Source: Pycnopodia helianthoides
Lineage: Eukaryota; Echinodermata; Asteroidea; Forcipulatida; Asteriidae
DNA length: 64,000 nucleotides
Reading direction: 5' to 3'
Assembly (NCBI GenBank): GCA_032158295.1
Contig: CM063244.1
Coordinates: 3,476,510-3,540,509, forward strand
This document shows, piece after piece, positions 1 through 12,296 of this stretch. The position numbers were made by a program, and so were the translations under genes. The notes beneath the pieces were generated by a model, which had not been told where the DNA came from, made no database searches, and was given only the letters and a program-made list of their open reading frames with translations. The stretch's first letter is position 1, and each line of letters opens with the position of its first letter.

Positions 1-1034
1 CACAGCATGGAGATACCACTTTAGCTTCAATAGCACTAGTCAAAGCTTAGGGTCAGTAGTGCAGTCTAGCACAGTGTGGAGATACCACTATGGCTTCGAT
101 AGTACTAGTCAAAGCTTAGGCTCAGTAGTGCAGTCTAGCACAGTGTGGAGATACCACTATGCTTCGATAGTACTAGTAAAAGCTTAGGATCAGTAGTGCA
201 GTCTAGCACAGCATGGAGATACCACTATAGCTTCGATAGTCAAAGCTTAACATCAGCATTGTAGTGTAGCTATGGAGATACCATTATAGCTTCGATAGTA
301 CTAGTCAAAGCATAGGATCAGTAGTGCAGTCTAGCACAGCATGGAGATACCACTTTAGCTTCAATAGCACTAGTCAAAGCTTAGGGTCAGTAGTGCAGTC
401 TAGCACAGTGTGGAGATACCACTACGGCTTCCATAGTACTAGTCAAAGCTTAGGATCAGTAGTGCAGTCTAGCACAGTGTGGAGATACCACTATAGCTTC
501 CATAGTACTAGTCAAAGCTTAGGATCAGTAGTGCAGTCTAGCACAGCATGGAGATACCACTTTAGCTTCAATAGCACTAGTCAAAGCTTAGGGTCAGTAG
601 TGCAGTCTAGCACAGTGTGGAGATACCACTACGGCTTCCATAGTACTAGTCAAAGCTTAGGATCAGTAGTGCAGTCTAGCACAGTGTGGAGATACCACTA
701 TAGCTTCCATAGTACTAGTCAAAGCTTAGGATCAGTAGTGCAGTCTAGCACAGCATGGAGATACCACTATAGCTTCGATAGTCAAAGCTTAACATCAGCA
801 TTGTAGTGTAGCTATGGAGATACCATTATAGCTTCCATAGTTCTAGTCAAAGCTTAGGCTCAGTTTTGCACTCTAGCATAGCATGGATCTACCACTATAG
901 CTTCGATAGTACTAGTCAAAGCTTAGGATCAGTAGTGCAGTCTAGCACAGTGTGGAGATACCACTATAGCTTCGATAGAGGATCAGTATCGCAGTCTAGC
1001 ACACTGTGGAATTACCACTATAGCTTAGGCATAT
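1..1034. repeat. 69-bp minisatellite with three-unit higher-order structure
   Basis: About fifteen tandem copies of a 69-bp unit built around the words GTGCAGTCTAGCACA, GGAGATACCACTA and AGTCAAAGCTTAGG. Between about 324 and 737 a trimer of three distinguishable variants (207 bp) occurs twice in a row and is almost identical, so recent amplification worked on trimers. Some units are shortened, for example near 230-270 and 775-810, where TAGTACTAGT is lost. Because 69 is divisible by three, one frame stays open for 160 codons (324-806). It begins at GTG with no in-frame ATG, has no splice context, and is most simply explained as a by-product of the repeat. The array runs off the left edge of the window. 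Confidence 0.95.
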
Positions 1035-1523
1035 AGCTTATATTTGGCTATACTACAAAAATACAAAAACAAGGTTAATCCTCGAACATCCCCATGAGAA
1101 TAAAAGTATCCAAATTAAATTTGAATGAAAAGGGGAAAAAAAAAAAGCATACTTCAGCAAAGAATTATATTCTCATAATAAACTGAATAAAATAATATAT
1201 ATATAAACCTTTATTTTGTTCAAACCACATACTTTGTAGTGTCGTTTGATGACAAGTTGTGTAATGCAATCCAGCCTGTGGGCGAACTGCTGTAGCACAA
1301 CATTAAACTAGCGGGTGAATGTGATATCCATGTACGTGCCTCATCAAATGGCAAATGAATCATTCAATCATGTTATGTGAGAATCAGACCGGGTGTTTTA
1401 TGAAAAAGGTGGGGGGGGGGTGGGCATTTTCGAAAAGACAACACTCTGTCGTTTGGATGTCTGGTTTAGTGACCAACCACTTCTCAATTTAATCACCCAC
1501 CTTACACCCCTATTGGCTATAAC
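1035..1523. other. AT-rich spacer with a poly-G run
   Basis: No coding, RNA or repeat signal was recognised apart from a homopolymer G run near 1410-1420 and short A and TA runs near 1135-1203. Confidence 0.6.
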
Positions 1524-1866
1524 TTAAAGGTATTGTACACTTTTGGTAACAGCTCAAAATCAGTGTCCACATTTTGTGTGATTAAACATATGCATGAACA
1601 AACAAACCTGTGAAAGTTTGAGCTCAATTGGTCATCGAGGTCACGAGAAAATAGTGAAAAGAGATCTTATGTGTTTTCTGTTTTTTTCAAATTATCGCGC
1701 GCGATAATTACTATTGTTTTACTCGTTTCTCAGAAATGATAGCATTTTAGGCAGAAATATTTCAAGGAACCCTTTCTACCATTACTTACTTTAAATCATG
1801 TAAGTTATGTGTGAATCTGTGAACATTGTGTTTTTCGATCTTACCAATAGTGTACAGGGCCTTTAA
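1524..1866 (+). mobile_element. TTAA-flanked MITE, family B, copy 1
   Basis: Non-coding element bounded by TTAA on both sides. Its ends are inverted: AGGTATTGTACAC at the left and, as reverse complement, AGGCCCTGTACAC at the right. The centre is a near-perfect palindrome, AATTATCGCGCGCGATAATT. A second copy at 49194-49535 is nearly identical along its whole length, so the boundaries are secure. The TTAA target duplication with AGG termini matches what is known of the Kolobok superfamily (TTAA target site, RRG ends). That assignment is inference, because there is no transposase here. Confidence 0.85.
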
Positions 1867-4384
1867 AGTTAAACTATCAAATCGTGTATAAGGAAAGGTG
1901 AACCGAGCTAAATCGCATATGTTTAATGTTGTACACTCTATGATGACAGTACAATTGTAAAGGATGTGGTTTTTACGCTCATTATCCATGGGCAGGGGCC
2001 ACCAACTGAAAAAAAATCTAAGCGACCTTCCAGCTTCCCTCAGTTACCACCGTGATACAAAAGTAACCCCACAACATCTTTTTACTATAGCAATGAAGAA
2101 AGAATAAATCTTAAACCTTTGATTGTATGTACAAATGGAATGTTAGAGAGTTTGAAAGCCAATGAAAAAACCTATTTTAAAAATGTCAAATGACCAACTT
2201 GAAAAAATGTTATTCACAAATTGTACAGTTATATATGATGGAAATATTTACGTGAACATGATTGGATAAGAAAGACTTAAAAACAATCTGATATTATATC
2301 CCTTCTAAAAATGAGTAGAAGGGGAAAGTCAAAATGCTAACTTTGTATTTTAAAGATAAAATTTTGTGAAACTTTCACCAAACGATTTGATGCAACAAAT
2401 GCACACCTTGGACTCCCTTGCAGTAGTACTATGGCCTAGAACTAATCATGTGTACCTTAGACCTACCATCTTATGTACAGTGGGGTTATTTTGAAGGCTA
2501 GTCGAAACGCTGAGACCAAACTTATCTCCGACGATAATTAGAAAGAAGTTCCCCGCCCCGTACTCGACCCACTAATCTACTCCAGAGTGTCTGACGGCGG
2601 AGCGAGTTCTTATCGAGACTACATTCTACTCAGTGAGAGTAGATAACATTGCATGGTGTTACAGCACACCAAATCCATATTGATATTCCACCATGCAATG
2701 TCAAATATCCCACATTCATGATCTTCTCCCTCGCCCCTTACCACTCGCCTTTTTATTATTTTAAGCGGCCTAAAGGTGAGAGTTAGGTGTAAACAGTTCA
2801 ATGAAAGCACAAATTGATGGCAGCTTTTTTTTTTACATAATAACATCACATCAGAGCAGAGTATGCACTCTTGCCAATGACTAAAATGACTAGATCACTA
2901 CAGTTTACATTGTACAGTGTAACACCACAAAGCGTTGCACACTCAACCTTTGATGCCAAATATCAAATCCCTGAACGCCTCAAAATGTCTTCATTGTTGT
3001 AATATTATGACATGGGTATACTAATATTATCTTAACAAATATAAGGTGACTCTAACTACTGCTTAACTCCCTGAATGAGAACCTCATTCATACCTGAACA
3101 AGAAAATGAAGTTTTGATCATTTACAGCAGCCAAGGAAATTAACAAAAAACCACAAAATCCACCCAATTTACAAGGAGTTGAACGAATGTTGCTCATGTC
3201 AGAATATAACTCATATCTACTTATCATAGGTTCATTCCATAGCCCTGTTTACCAGGAGAATCGGACCTTAAAGTCCAGCTTAAACATTATCCGCTTACAT
3301 AAGTTGATTTCGCAGTGAGCCATGTAAACCAGAGTTCTGGTGTAACCCTGCAAGTTTTGTAAGCACAGAATATCATGGTAAGCAGATCTATGAATTGGGC
3401 CCTTTATAATCACTAAGCATAACGTTATATAATTCTTTGTTTACTGGCTTCAGAAAAATAACACTGCTTGTGTAAAAGCATTCCAAATGAAAAAGATACA
3501 AATTCAAATCGGAAGTCATGGATGTTTTGACAGCGGTCCTTCAGTGATCTTTTAATCTGAGTCTTTGTTCACAGCTTTAGCACTGCAACTATAGACCTTT
3601 CCATTGTTGATAAACAAACCAAGCTGGTTGGCATGGCCGGCCGAATGTTGGCAAAACATTCAATCAGTGTTAACAGACAATGTGACCAAATTCATCACTT
3701 TCGCAAACAAAAATTATTTGACACAAATACATCCCATGGTTAGTTGCTTTGTTTCCAACAATTTCAACAGTATTTTTGAATATTTGTGTAACGTTGTTAC
3801 AAACTGTAGCTATCTGTTTTTGCTTTGCATTTATGGCTTTCCATAGTTTTCTAACCTTGGTTAGCAAAAACTTGGGCAATAGAAAGGTCTAACATTAATG
3901 GCATGCAGCCTTTGACCAACTGAGTACACTATGCATGAATGTTGCTGTTCCAAGAAGTTTATTATGTGCTTGACAATCTGCATAGAGTACTCTATAGTTA
4001 CTGTTTAAGCATCGCTGTCTACATTATGTTCTCTGGTTGGAAAGCAGCATGTTGCACATAGACATGTTTTTACCTTGTGCTGATGTTAATCACAGTATGT
4101 GCTTTAACTTTGTTATTTGTGAATACATGTCAATCTATTGAAAGATTTTACGCAAGCACCATTGTGAGCCACTTTTGAATGCTCATGCGTATGGGAGATG
4201 TCCTTTGACATGATGTAGTTGTATTTTAATCAATACAGACTGTAGCAACATAAAATAGAACTCAGAAATTGTAAAATAAATGCAGAAGATCAGGAAATAG
4301 AAGGTATGCTATGAAATATTCATATACACCTTCAGTAACTATGAATGTGGTATTTATCAGTACCAAGTTGATACATCGAATGGT
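1867..4384. other. Intergenic DNA downstream of the sarcospan-like gene
   Basis: No gene was recognised. At about 2478-2720 there is a diverged copy of family I (see 24590-24910), with GCTAGTCGAAACG, TACTCCAGAGTG and CATGCAATG landmarks. At about 3228-3405 a segment ends in ATGAATTGGGCCC and starts with CCATAGCCCTG, resembling the ends of family H (52214-52498). The rest looks unique. Short ORFs here have no recognisable product. Confidence 0.5.
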
Positions 4385-4404
4385 CACATTAGAAACCTTT
4401 AACG

Positions 4405-4410
4405 TTTATT
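4405..4410 (-). terminator. Poly(A) signal of the sarcospan-like gene
   Basis: AATAAA on the minus strand (TTTATT on plus), 127 bp beyond the stop codon of the terminal exon. This is a canonical polyadenylation hexamer and implies a short 3' UTR of about 150 bases ending near 4385. No other exact hexamer was seen closer to the stop. Confidence 0.55.
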
Positions 4411-4536
4411 CCGTTTTGGCTACTCCTGTTGCATCACATGATCATATCCATTGTCTCAACTATGATGCTCATCATCAGCACCATTGTTGAAGACAAAACA
4501 ACTCCATATTTACACCATTGTCTGTCTGGTCTCTGG

Positions 4537-4995
4537 TCATGTGTCAAAGACAAACCTATCCTGTCTGTTGTCACCATTTGCCATGATGTAGTTTGTGTAT
4601 GGCGGAGTCTGGGGATCTGACCATGGGTGATTGGGGATGCTTGCACTGTAGGAGTAGAAACGCAGCCCCGAATGAAAATCCATATAGCGGTTTCTCCACA
4701 TTAGAATGACAACCAAGAATGACGTCATGCCGCCCAGCGCATTCAGTATGCACTGGATGAACATGTAAGTCTTCAAGTTGAGCAAGAACGACTGGCAGTC
4801 TATAATATCTAAGAATGTGTAAATCCTTGTGAGTCCGTCGCTTTCTTCTTTGGTGCAATGGCACGTGTCCGACTCTCTGTGACAGCCTTCTTTACTGGTG
4901 ATCATCCCATCAATATTCTGTCCCTGTATTCCACAGAAGGCGCTCGCTATGGTGCTGACAAACAAACAAATCACTGAGAGTATGAAGAACGTAGC
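4537..4995 (-). CDS. SSPN: Sarcospan-like tetraspan membrane protein, terminal exon
   Basis: Sarcospan is a small four-pass protein of the dystrophin-glycoprotein complex, linked to the sarcoglycans in the plasma membrane of muscle. This exon encodes 152 residues and starts in phase 0 after a strong acceptor (a T-rich tract ending TTTCACAG). Order: a membrane segment (FFILSVICLFVSTIASAF, residues about 3-20); an extracellular loop with CHRESDTCHC and DIIDC; a last membrane segment around MFIQCILNALGGM and FLVVILMW; then the tail RNRYMDFHSGLRFYSYSAS. Compared with human sarcospan as remembered, the loop cysteines, the spacing to the DC motif, the ILN in the last membrane segment and the MW(R/K)xRY junction all line up, and so does GxRxxSxxAS in the tail. 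The tail is longer than the mammalian one by about 35 residues, ending DRFVFDT. Upstream exons should lie at higher coordinates. A related tetraspan family is the alternative, but the loop match makes sarcospan by far the best reading. Confidence 0.88.
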   Translation of the reverse strand, partial: ATFFILSVICLFVSTIASAFCGIQGQNIDGMITSKEGCHRESDTCHCTKEESDGLTRIYTFLDIIDCQSFLLNLKTYMFIQCILNALGGMTSFLVVILMWRNRYMDFHSGLRFYSYSASIPNHPWSDPQTPPYTNYIMANGDNRQDRFVFDT

Positions 4996-5094
4996 CTGTG
5001 AAACAAAAAAACAAAAAAACAGAAATGCATCACTTGAAATATCATTATGAATGTGATTTGATAGGTGGTGGGGGGGGGGGGACACCATACAACG

Positions 5095-5225
5095 AACATC
5101 AGTGTGTTGGAGAAAGTCCACAACCCAAAAAGCTTAGTTAACGTCATACTAAAGAAGAAGCTGGAGTATTTTGGGCATATTGCACGGAGAGACGGGGGAA
5201 ATCTTGAGAAGCAGTGGGGGGGGGG
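5095..5225 (+). pseudogene. LINE reverse-transcriptase C-terminal fragment between poly-G runs
   Basis: The plus strand encodes KKKLEYFGHIARRDGGNLEK, a form of the motif that follows the reverse-transcriptase domain in many non-LTR elements (KLxYFGHxxRRxGxNLEK). It lies inside the large intron, opposite in strand to the host gene. Poly-G runs bracket it (about 5069-5082 and 5214-5227), so only about 40 codons remain. There is no ORF with a start codon; this is a dead fragment. Confidence 0.65.
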
Positions 5226-6989
5226 GGTTGGGGGAGGACACACACCTTGACTGACAATCATTCAACTTCATCACAACACAGAATTAAATGAGTTTAAAAC
5301 TCTCATAACAACATATGATAACATAGTGTGACGAAATGGTTCACGAATTTCAATGAAATTTGCAGTATACAGACATTTTCTTTCTGCTTCCAGATGAAAC
5401 ATCTTCATTTTTCTAGACAGTGACGATGCCTCTATCAAAAGTACATCATCAAGTCTTACTAGGATTGCTGCAAATATGTCACCGAGAGATGTTCGGAAGC
5501 AATAATATTAATGTTGTTCTCTTGACACAGTATACATTGTGAACTTAAATATAAATATGACCTGTCAGTTTTTTAGTCTGAATTTGTTGAACAATAACAA
5601 TTGATCAACATAATGTCTGCATAATCTCCAGCTGAATCTCTTAACTTGACATGGGACGCTGATGTGTATATGTTTTAATCTAAATCAACAACTCTGTGAG
5701 TCTCCACACGCAGCATGCAGAAATATACCGTAGGGATAAAAAACATTGCAAGTTTGTCTTCATGGTCAGAGCTGCTGGATATTGTTCTTAATCAGAACAG
5801 AACAGAAAGAATGCAGGGTTAAGATGAGTGGAATCTTAGCATGTGAAAACCTCAGTGCAATAAAATGCACAATGAGCCAACAGGGTGCAACACCCCATTC
5901 CGACAAAAAACATGAGTTTCTGTGCAGAAAAAACAACCTAAAGCTGCACTTGTGGCCACTTCAAACAATTAATTTGTCAAAGATGAAGTGAATCTAAACA
6001 GCAGAATGTGTGTGTGTGAGATGTATAGTGTGAAAAGAGTACTTGTGCAATTAAAGCCAAATCCAAAATGGCGGCTACAGCTACGGCTATGACTGTTGCT
6101 AAGGGTGTTGCTAACAACGTCCCATACTTCAACGCATGATGGTGTGGCGATCTAGGCGTAGCCGTAGCTGTAGTCGCCAATTTCGAACTTTGCCTTACTT
6201 GATTACAAGTAAATTTTCAAATAACAGAGATGTTTATTTCACCAGTTCAATTGAATTTTCAATCACAAATACTACTAAAAAAAGCTACATTAAACTCAAC
6301 ATTACAGAATACATCATGTACAGTTGGACCTATATGGCATGTAGTTGCATTACAGATTCCAATGGTTGAAGGAACAAGCTTATATAGCAGTCACCATACT
6401 CTACTTTATCAGGTGTGATTTCATAGCAGCTGCAGGAGAAGCTACATTGTGTGTGTTTGATGACAGCATTACTCAACTAGATCTGACTCGGCTTATCACA
6501 GTCCACAGCATTTGCATCCGGCAGACAAAGCACAGCATTTTTAATTAATTTTCACTCTCTGAAAGCTCCCTCCAAATAAAGTTCTTACATGTATTAATTC
6601 TGCATAGAAACGTTTCAATCATAAATGCTTTACAAGTAAAAAAAATTGCGTTCAAATGCCCTTTAAATCACTCTTACTTTATTCCTAAATAAATATGTTT
6701 GGCCACTTTCAACAAGCTTATCAAAACAGCGCCATACTATACATTTATCCTGCCTATTGCTACTTATTATTTGTTTTGTTTTACTCCATAATCCATGTAC
6801 TTGTCGTTATTTTTCATAGAAGTATGGAAATAAATGTGTATCTGAATCTTAGATATAGCACATACATATACATTTACACACACAACCAATTGTGTAAACA
6901 CCTTCAATTGAGGACCTCCTAAAAAATATTGTCCCTCTTCAGTTTGTGCTTTTTGGCAACAGCTCTCATTGGTTTTGTACACATACTTA
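5226..6989. other. Intron sequence with one inverted-repeat element
   Basis: Mostly unique AT-rich intron. At about 6062-6182 an imperfect inverted repeat pairs GGCGGCTACAGCTACGGCTA with TAGCCGTAGCTGTAGTCGCC across about 70 bp, so it is a small foldback or MITE-like element of unknown family. The short ORFs around 6695-6982 look like chance. Confidence 0.5.
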
Positions 6990-7335
6990 ACTGTGGTTCA
7001 TTACTTGACATTTAAAATTTAAAAAGTCGCATCCCCTCAAGGTGATCCCGCGGCTGCTGCTTCCCAGGTTGTATCGTAAACTTGGGTGTGATCCCTGGTT
7101 ACACGGCAGTTTCAGGATGAATGGCTTCTGATTGGCATCCCCCGAACAAAGATACTGACAAAATAGGGAGACCGCCAACATAGGGCTAGATAGCTCAGTT
7201 GGTAGAGCGCCGGCACGGTAATCCGGAGGTCGTTGGTTCAAATCCCGATCTAGTAAATTTTTCTTTGTTCAACCCCAAACTATTTGAAATTTAACCCAGT
7301 CAGTTTCCCTTGTGGTTCATTACTTGATACTTAAA
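6990..7335 (+). mobile_element. Repeat carrying an internal tRNA-Thr-like sequence, copy 1
   Basis: An interspersed repeat with a tRNA-like body at about 7186-7254: box A is TAGCTCAGTTGGTAGAGC and box B is GGTTCAAATCC. The acceptor arms CTAGAT and ATCTAG still pair, and the loop that would hold the anticodon reads ACGGTAA. The flanking words GGGAGACCGCCAACA upstream and CAGTTTCCCTTGTGGTT downstream recur with the same tRNA-like body at 20515-20680 and, inverted, at about 39600-39905. Three copies with shared flanks argue for a mobile repeat rather than a host tRNA gene. Confidence 0.7.
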
Positions 7336-7339
7336 CTTT

Positions 7340-8760
7340 CCATCTGGGGACCTTCACCAACCATGGACCCTATTTTCCCTTTTCATCTCAGTGTACAGTT
7401 TGAATGTGTATACCTACCCATGTACGTATACACTCCGGGCTCTGAACTAGCAAAATTCCCTTGCCAACTCAAGAAATACAACTTCATCGGTGCTAAATTT
7501 CCCATTACTACATGTATTGATTTTCCCCTACGGTAACCAGAGCTGTGGAGTTAAACTCTACTTCATACACAGTAACATTTGGCATTAAGTTGATCAACCA
7601 ACCATTTAGAACCTGAGTTTCAAGTGCATGGGTTGTTTTATGGAGGAACAACTGTGCACAGAACTGTCAGTGTATTGCGTGGATGCATTCAGTACATGAC
7701 ATCACACTGGAGGCTGCATGGCAGTAGGGACGATCCTCATCAAGATGTTATGAGCATGCTCGACAAAGCAAATTTCCATTTTATGAACAATAAATTTGAA
7801 CTGAATTGAATTGAATGGTTCAGCCATCTTAGTTTTCCCCATTCAAATTAGTGTAACCAAACCGAGGCTGGAAGGAGAAATAGTCTGGTTCCTTTTTGTA
7901 CAATGAATACTAGCATTCAGCACTATTAGTGGATACAAGGAAACATGACCACGATGGTGACAACATGATAAAGGTGTGTAGGGACAGAATGTTGGATCAC
8001 TCTGTGTGAATCCACAAAACACCCTCTCCAGAGAAAAGACTTTCAGTGTTTCCGAAAAATGAAACTCAGTTTAACATAACAAATGAACTCAAGTCAGGAT
8101 TTATAATATTTTACTTAACACAATGTCTGGGTAAAGTCATAGTGTTTTCGTGCTTTTCATTTGTACCGAATCTTCTCCACTAAATGAGAACACAGGGTCT
8201 GTTCGATAAAATTGTGTCAACTGTGCATCCGAAATCTTGTCATCAGCAGATGTAGCTCAGACAATTCAAGGGTAAACCTTTAGATCTGTTGACCTCATAC
8301 TTCAAAAATATCCTTTTTCCTTTGCATTCTTCAATCTGAAAGTTCACTGCTTGGTCCTTTAGCACGAGGTGATTGATTATCTGTCAGTAGATTATCTCAT
8401 AGGCTAACCCGCAGCTACTAAAGTCATACCCACGCATGTTACAAGTGGACACTACTAACACCTTCTTCTAAACCTGACCAAAAAAAATTCAAGTATCTTG
8501 AATTTGGAATCACCCTATCTACCTATTCCCTGAGTAAACACACGCGCATCTCCAAAATAACAGTGAGGATTCCTGTCATCCTCAACACAGATCTGTCTGA
8601 AACCTTTGGATGACGGCTAGAGGCAAACAAGCCTTGGACTATAGAGAGGAATTGAAGCAGATTGCCGGGAATGATTTCTACTGTTATCACATCATAATGG
8701 AGTATACCTCTTGACATTCAAAATGTGTACATCATGCACAGTCCAATCTTGTGGTTGTAG
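7340..8760. other. Intron sequence, possible LINE tail near 7790-7815
   Basis: No gene was seen. The stretch ending ATAAATTTGAACTGAATTG followed by GAATT repeats resembles the simple-repeat 3' tail of a LINE, compare 32230-32258. The remainder is unique to the eye. Confidence 0.4.
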
Positions 8761-9139
8761 TTAAAGGAACATTACATAATTGGTTTTTGCTAACAAAACA
8801 GTTGCTGGCAGTGTAAGCACTTTATGTAATCCACCGTAAACTGACAAACCTGTAGAAGTTTGAGATCGATCGGCCATCTGGGTCACGAGAAAATAGTGAA
8901 AACCGATTACACATTTGCATAAAATCATATAGATTCAACAAATTAATAAAACGCTCACTGAGCGATAAACTCCAATTGGAAAATTACTTTATTCATTTCT
9001 CATCAAACATGGCATTTCAGACAGAAATATTTCAAGGGATGTTTTCATCATTAGACCGTGTAAGTTTTATGTAAATCTGTGATCAAAAAGTATATTTTAC
9101 AAGTTTTTTTTCTTACCAATTCTGTAATGTTCCTTTAAA
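8761..9139 (+). mobile_element. TTAA-flanked MITE, family A, copy 1
   Basis: Family A is the most abundant element of the window, with nine copies. It starts TTAAAGGAACATTAC and ends GTAATGTTCCTTTAA. Internal landmarks are GCTGGCAGTGTAAGCACTTT, the block TTTGAGATCGATCGGCCATC, the central CGCTCACTGAGCG and TTTATGTAAATCTGTGATCA. This copy is about 379 bp and full length. Confidence 0.9.
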
Positions 9140-9395
9140 TATGATAAGAAAGATATATCTGTGATACTAGAGGCAATGGTGAACATTAAGAAGACAGTGC
9201 AATACAAGTCTAGCGTAAAGGAATGCAGAGGGGGCTACTTTAAACATGAAATCCTTATCAGATTTTACTGCTGAGCTTTTTTTACAATCCACTAACTTGC
9301 CTCAAGACTACAATACACCCATCCCTTAGCGTATGTTGATTTCTGTGTGTTGGTTAAGTTAGTCTGTTCCCTTCAAATCAATGTATTCAAAGGAC

Positions 9396-9752
9396 TTAAG
9401 GCACAGCACACATTTGGTAATGACTCTGAAAATTAATGGCAATAAAAACTTACTTGGTAAGAAGTACAGCACTTTTGGGTAGTATAATGAATTTTGAGAA
9501 ACTTTGGGAAATATATCACTTTTTATTCCCCAAATATTAAATCTGAGAAGCGTTTCTGTCAGACTATGTATTCCTATGAGGAATACTCTTCCTGCGTGGA
9601 AATATTCACTCTGGTTTTTTGGTGATATCTCAAAAACGCGACCACATTTGAAGCGAAATTTTCACAGGTTAGTTTTATTGTATGTACCTACATTTATAAA
9701 GGATTAACACAATCGGTAGGCTCCAAACACCAAACGTATGCAGCACCTTTAA
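9396..9752 (+). mobile_element. TTAA-flanked MITE, family D, copy 1
   Basis: The ends are TTAAGGCACAGCACAC and ATGCAGCACCTTTAA. Inside are TATTCCTATGAGGAATA, a palindrome near the centre, and GATATCTCAAAAACGC. The same internal words recur in reverse orientation at 25245-26015. It has the same layout as families A-C. Confidence 0.7.
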
Positions 9753-11734
9753 TGTAAGTTTTCTTAGGAATACTTGCTCAAACTTATTTTCTATAAAAGA
9801 TTACTGCTTCATACTTCAGTTAAAGGTGGCAAAAAACAACAGTGATACCTCTTGAGGGTATAATAACACAAACAGCCCCGTGATGCAGTGAAGATGAGAA
9901 TGAGTTAACCCTAGGCACAGTGCGCTGTATCACTACTGTACACGGAGACCGTAGTTTACACCCTGTGGACTAAGCTTACACTCCCCCCCCCCCCCGTAAG
10001 GTGCAATTCTAAAACACTGCCGACTGCTTCAAAAAACACACACTATAAAGTGCCAATTGCCCCTTGAGGAGCTTGGTGCCAAACACACCGTGAGGTGAAG
10101 ATATGATGGGTGTTTATTATAATTCCATTTCTCTGGACATTTAATTGCCTGGATTGTAGAGAAACAAGTTGTGTCTCGTTGTGATGATGGGATGTGGTGA
10201 GAAACAGGTGACAGGCTACATGAATCTTAACACCATCAAATCTTCCCCAAATTACAAATCCTTCTCCTAAAACCCTAACCTGTGGAAACCTTATTAATTT
10301 TTATTACTATTAATTATTACTGCCAATTTCCTACCTCCCGCCCAGGTAGTAGTTAATAAGCAGGACTGTTCTTTTCAGAGAAGTCTCCCGAATTCCGAAA
10401 ATCTACTCCTCGGTAGTAGAACAAAATCGCAAGACAAGTTCTCTAAAGAACAAAATCTACACAGCAAAGTAGATAATTATACACATGGTGTTACCGCAAA
10501 CCTAATATACATTATTATCATTAGGTTTTTGTAAAAACTGTATTTGTGAGTTGAAAGGGGGTGGGGGGGTGCAAGTAAAAAATACTGCAAGGGGTGGTTT
10601 TGACTTACATTCCAGAAGAAACAAGATGTCATGAAGCATCACATTTGCACCAATTCATCAAAGGGTAGAAGCTTCAAAGGAATTGGAGCTTGTAACAATT
10701 TTACAAACGTCACAGATCAACAAATAATATTAGAAAAAGTCGAATAAAAAATGTATAAAAAATAACATGCGCAGATGTTGAACACATTTTCTTCTCCTCT
10801 TACAGGGGTGACTTTACTTTGTAATCCCAATGACAGAAGGTTTATTGAGCTTTAGCTCTCCTCCCCAGATACAATTACAAGGGGCTAAACATTCAGGTTG
10901 ATGTAGTCTATATAATCCAGTATCTGACTATAATTTTGACATAAGTTGTCGTCACTGATATTGTTCAGATGCTGCGGTGCAGTGTGTGTGTTTAGCTCAT
11001 CCAACCCTGAAATGTCATGCCTTGCTCATATTTTAATGGAGCAATATGAAGAAGAAAAAAAATGTCCAGGATGAAATCTTGCACTGTGTTACGGACCAAT
11101 AGAGTGGAACATTCCTTTGATGTACAAGAAAGCCATGCTTTTACCTTGTATAAGAGTAGGCCTACATTGCACATGCCACAATTTTTTAAAAAAAGGAGAT
11201 TTGGGAAAACAACAATGTTACTGTTTTCACATACTAAAAGGAATTATTGTCTGAATACCTATCGCACCTTACAAATTCAGGGGAAAAAAAACTGGAAACC
11301 ACTAATAAGATAATTTTGTGATAAGCGCAGGGTAAAAATCTTCTATATCAGAATTTTAAATCAGACGTCAACTGCCACCTGCCACTTGATGTAATAAAAA
11401 CAAAAACAAAACCCCAAACAACAAGTTCTACACTGAAAAGACATCAGGTGCTGAGTAGAATGAGGATAAGTCTCTCTGGCCTCCAGATATGCAGAGTACA
11501 AATTTTTTTATCCTAGCAGAGGGTCAGAATTGCAATAAATTGGCTTCCTAAAAAAACAACCACCCCCCCCCAAAAAAAAATAAGATGCACAACTGTTTGA
11601 TTGTTGTAATTATTACTCCGAAGACATGTTTTTGCATTTCCATGTGGAATTGAACTTTCCTTCTTTAGGACTAATGAAGGGACAGTCTTTCGCACTCCGT
11701 TTTCTTAAAAAACAATTTTTGCACATTATTAATA
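9753..11734. other. Intron sequence with a family I element
   Basis: Unique AT-rich intron except for a family I copy at about 10315-10515, which carries TCCCGAATTCCGAAAATCTA, the word CTCTAAAGAACAAAATCTA and ACACATGGTGTTACCGCAAA. Poly-C near 9980 and poly-G near 10557 are homopolymer runs. No exon was recognised on either strand. Confidence 0.5.
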
Positions 11735-11739
11735 ACACT

Positions 11740-12115
11740 TTGCAGTTCTTACATAGTGCTTTATCTTACGCCTGATCGGGCGTCTCAAAGCACTTATTAC
11801 GCTTCTGACAGGTACACAGACTATGTAGGAGACCCATTTATAAAGCACTTTATTATGGTTTTAAAAAGCTGACGCGACGCAATCTGCAGCCGACCATGCC
11901 AGGAAATACTGACGCAAACTCCTTCCATTAATGATAAGTGTACTACATGGGCTCTTTTCCCAAAGCAATACAAAGAATGCGTGTGACCATACGGCTTTAT
12001 GTCCCATCTGAAGGAACGAACAAAAGGTGTCATGACTGGGACCTGAACCCTCACTCCGACAACACCAGAACTTGAATCCGGTGCACTGAGGACCGCTCGA
12101 ACACATCACCAATTG
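11740..12115 (-). mobile_element. tRNA-Leu-derived SINE, reverse orientation
   Basis: On the minus strand the 5' end is a type II tRNA-like head with GGATTCAAGTTC around a CAA anticodon, followed by a degraded box B (GGTTCAGGTCC). The body then has CAGATGGGACATAAAGCCGT and a tail GATAAAGCACTATGTAAGAA. The same head and body, better preserved, occur on the plus strand at 62612-63030. This copy is older and diverged. Confidence 0.7.
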
Positions 12116-12296
12116 CATCGGGAAAAAAGACAGTTATTATAGTTATTGATTTTGTATTATTATTTTCACCCATACACCGAAACGGTGATAAGCACTGTTT
12201 GAAATTTTTATCTTGCCAATGTAATAAGCACATCTTATTAAGTTGTTTGTGGCACCAGCTACTGATGAAACAAGATTGGGACATGAATTCTTGTCA

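Noticed and set aside
324..806. 160-codon open frame that could be a repeat protein gene
   Set aside because: It merely reads a 69-bp minisatellite, starts at GTG without an in-frame ATG, and has no splice or promoter context.
7183..7254. Genuine host tRNA-Thr gene
   Set aside because: The same tRNA-like body with the same flanks occurs three times, so a mobile repeat is the simpler explanation.
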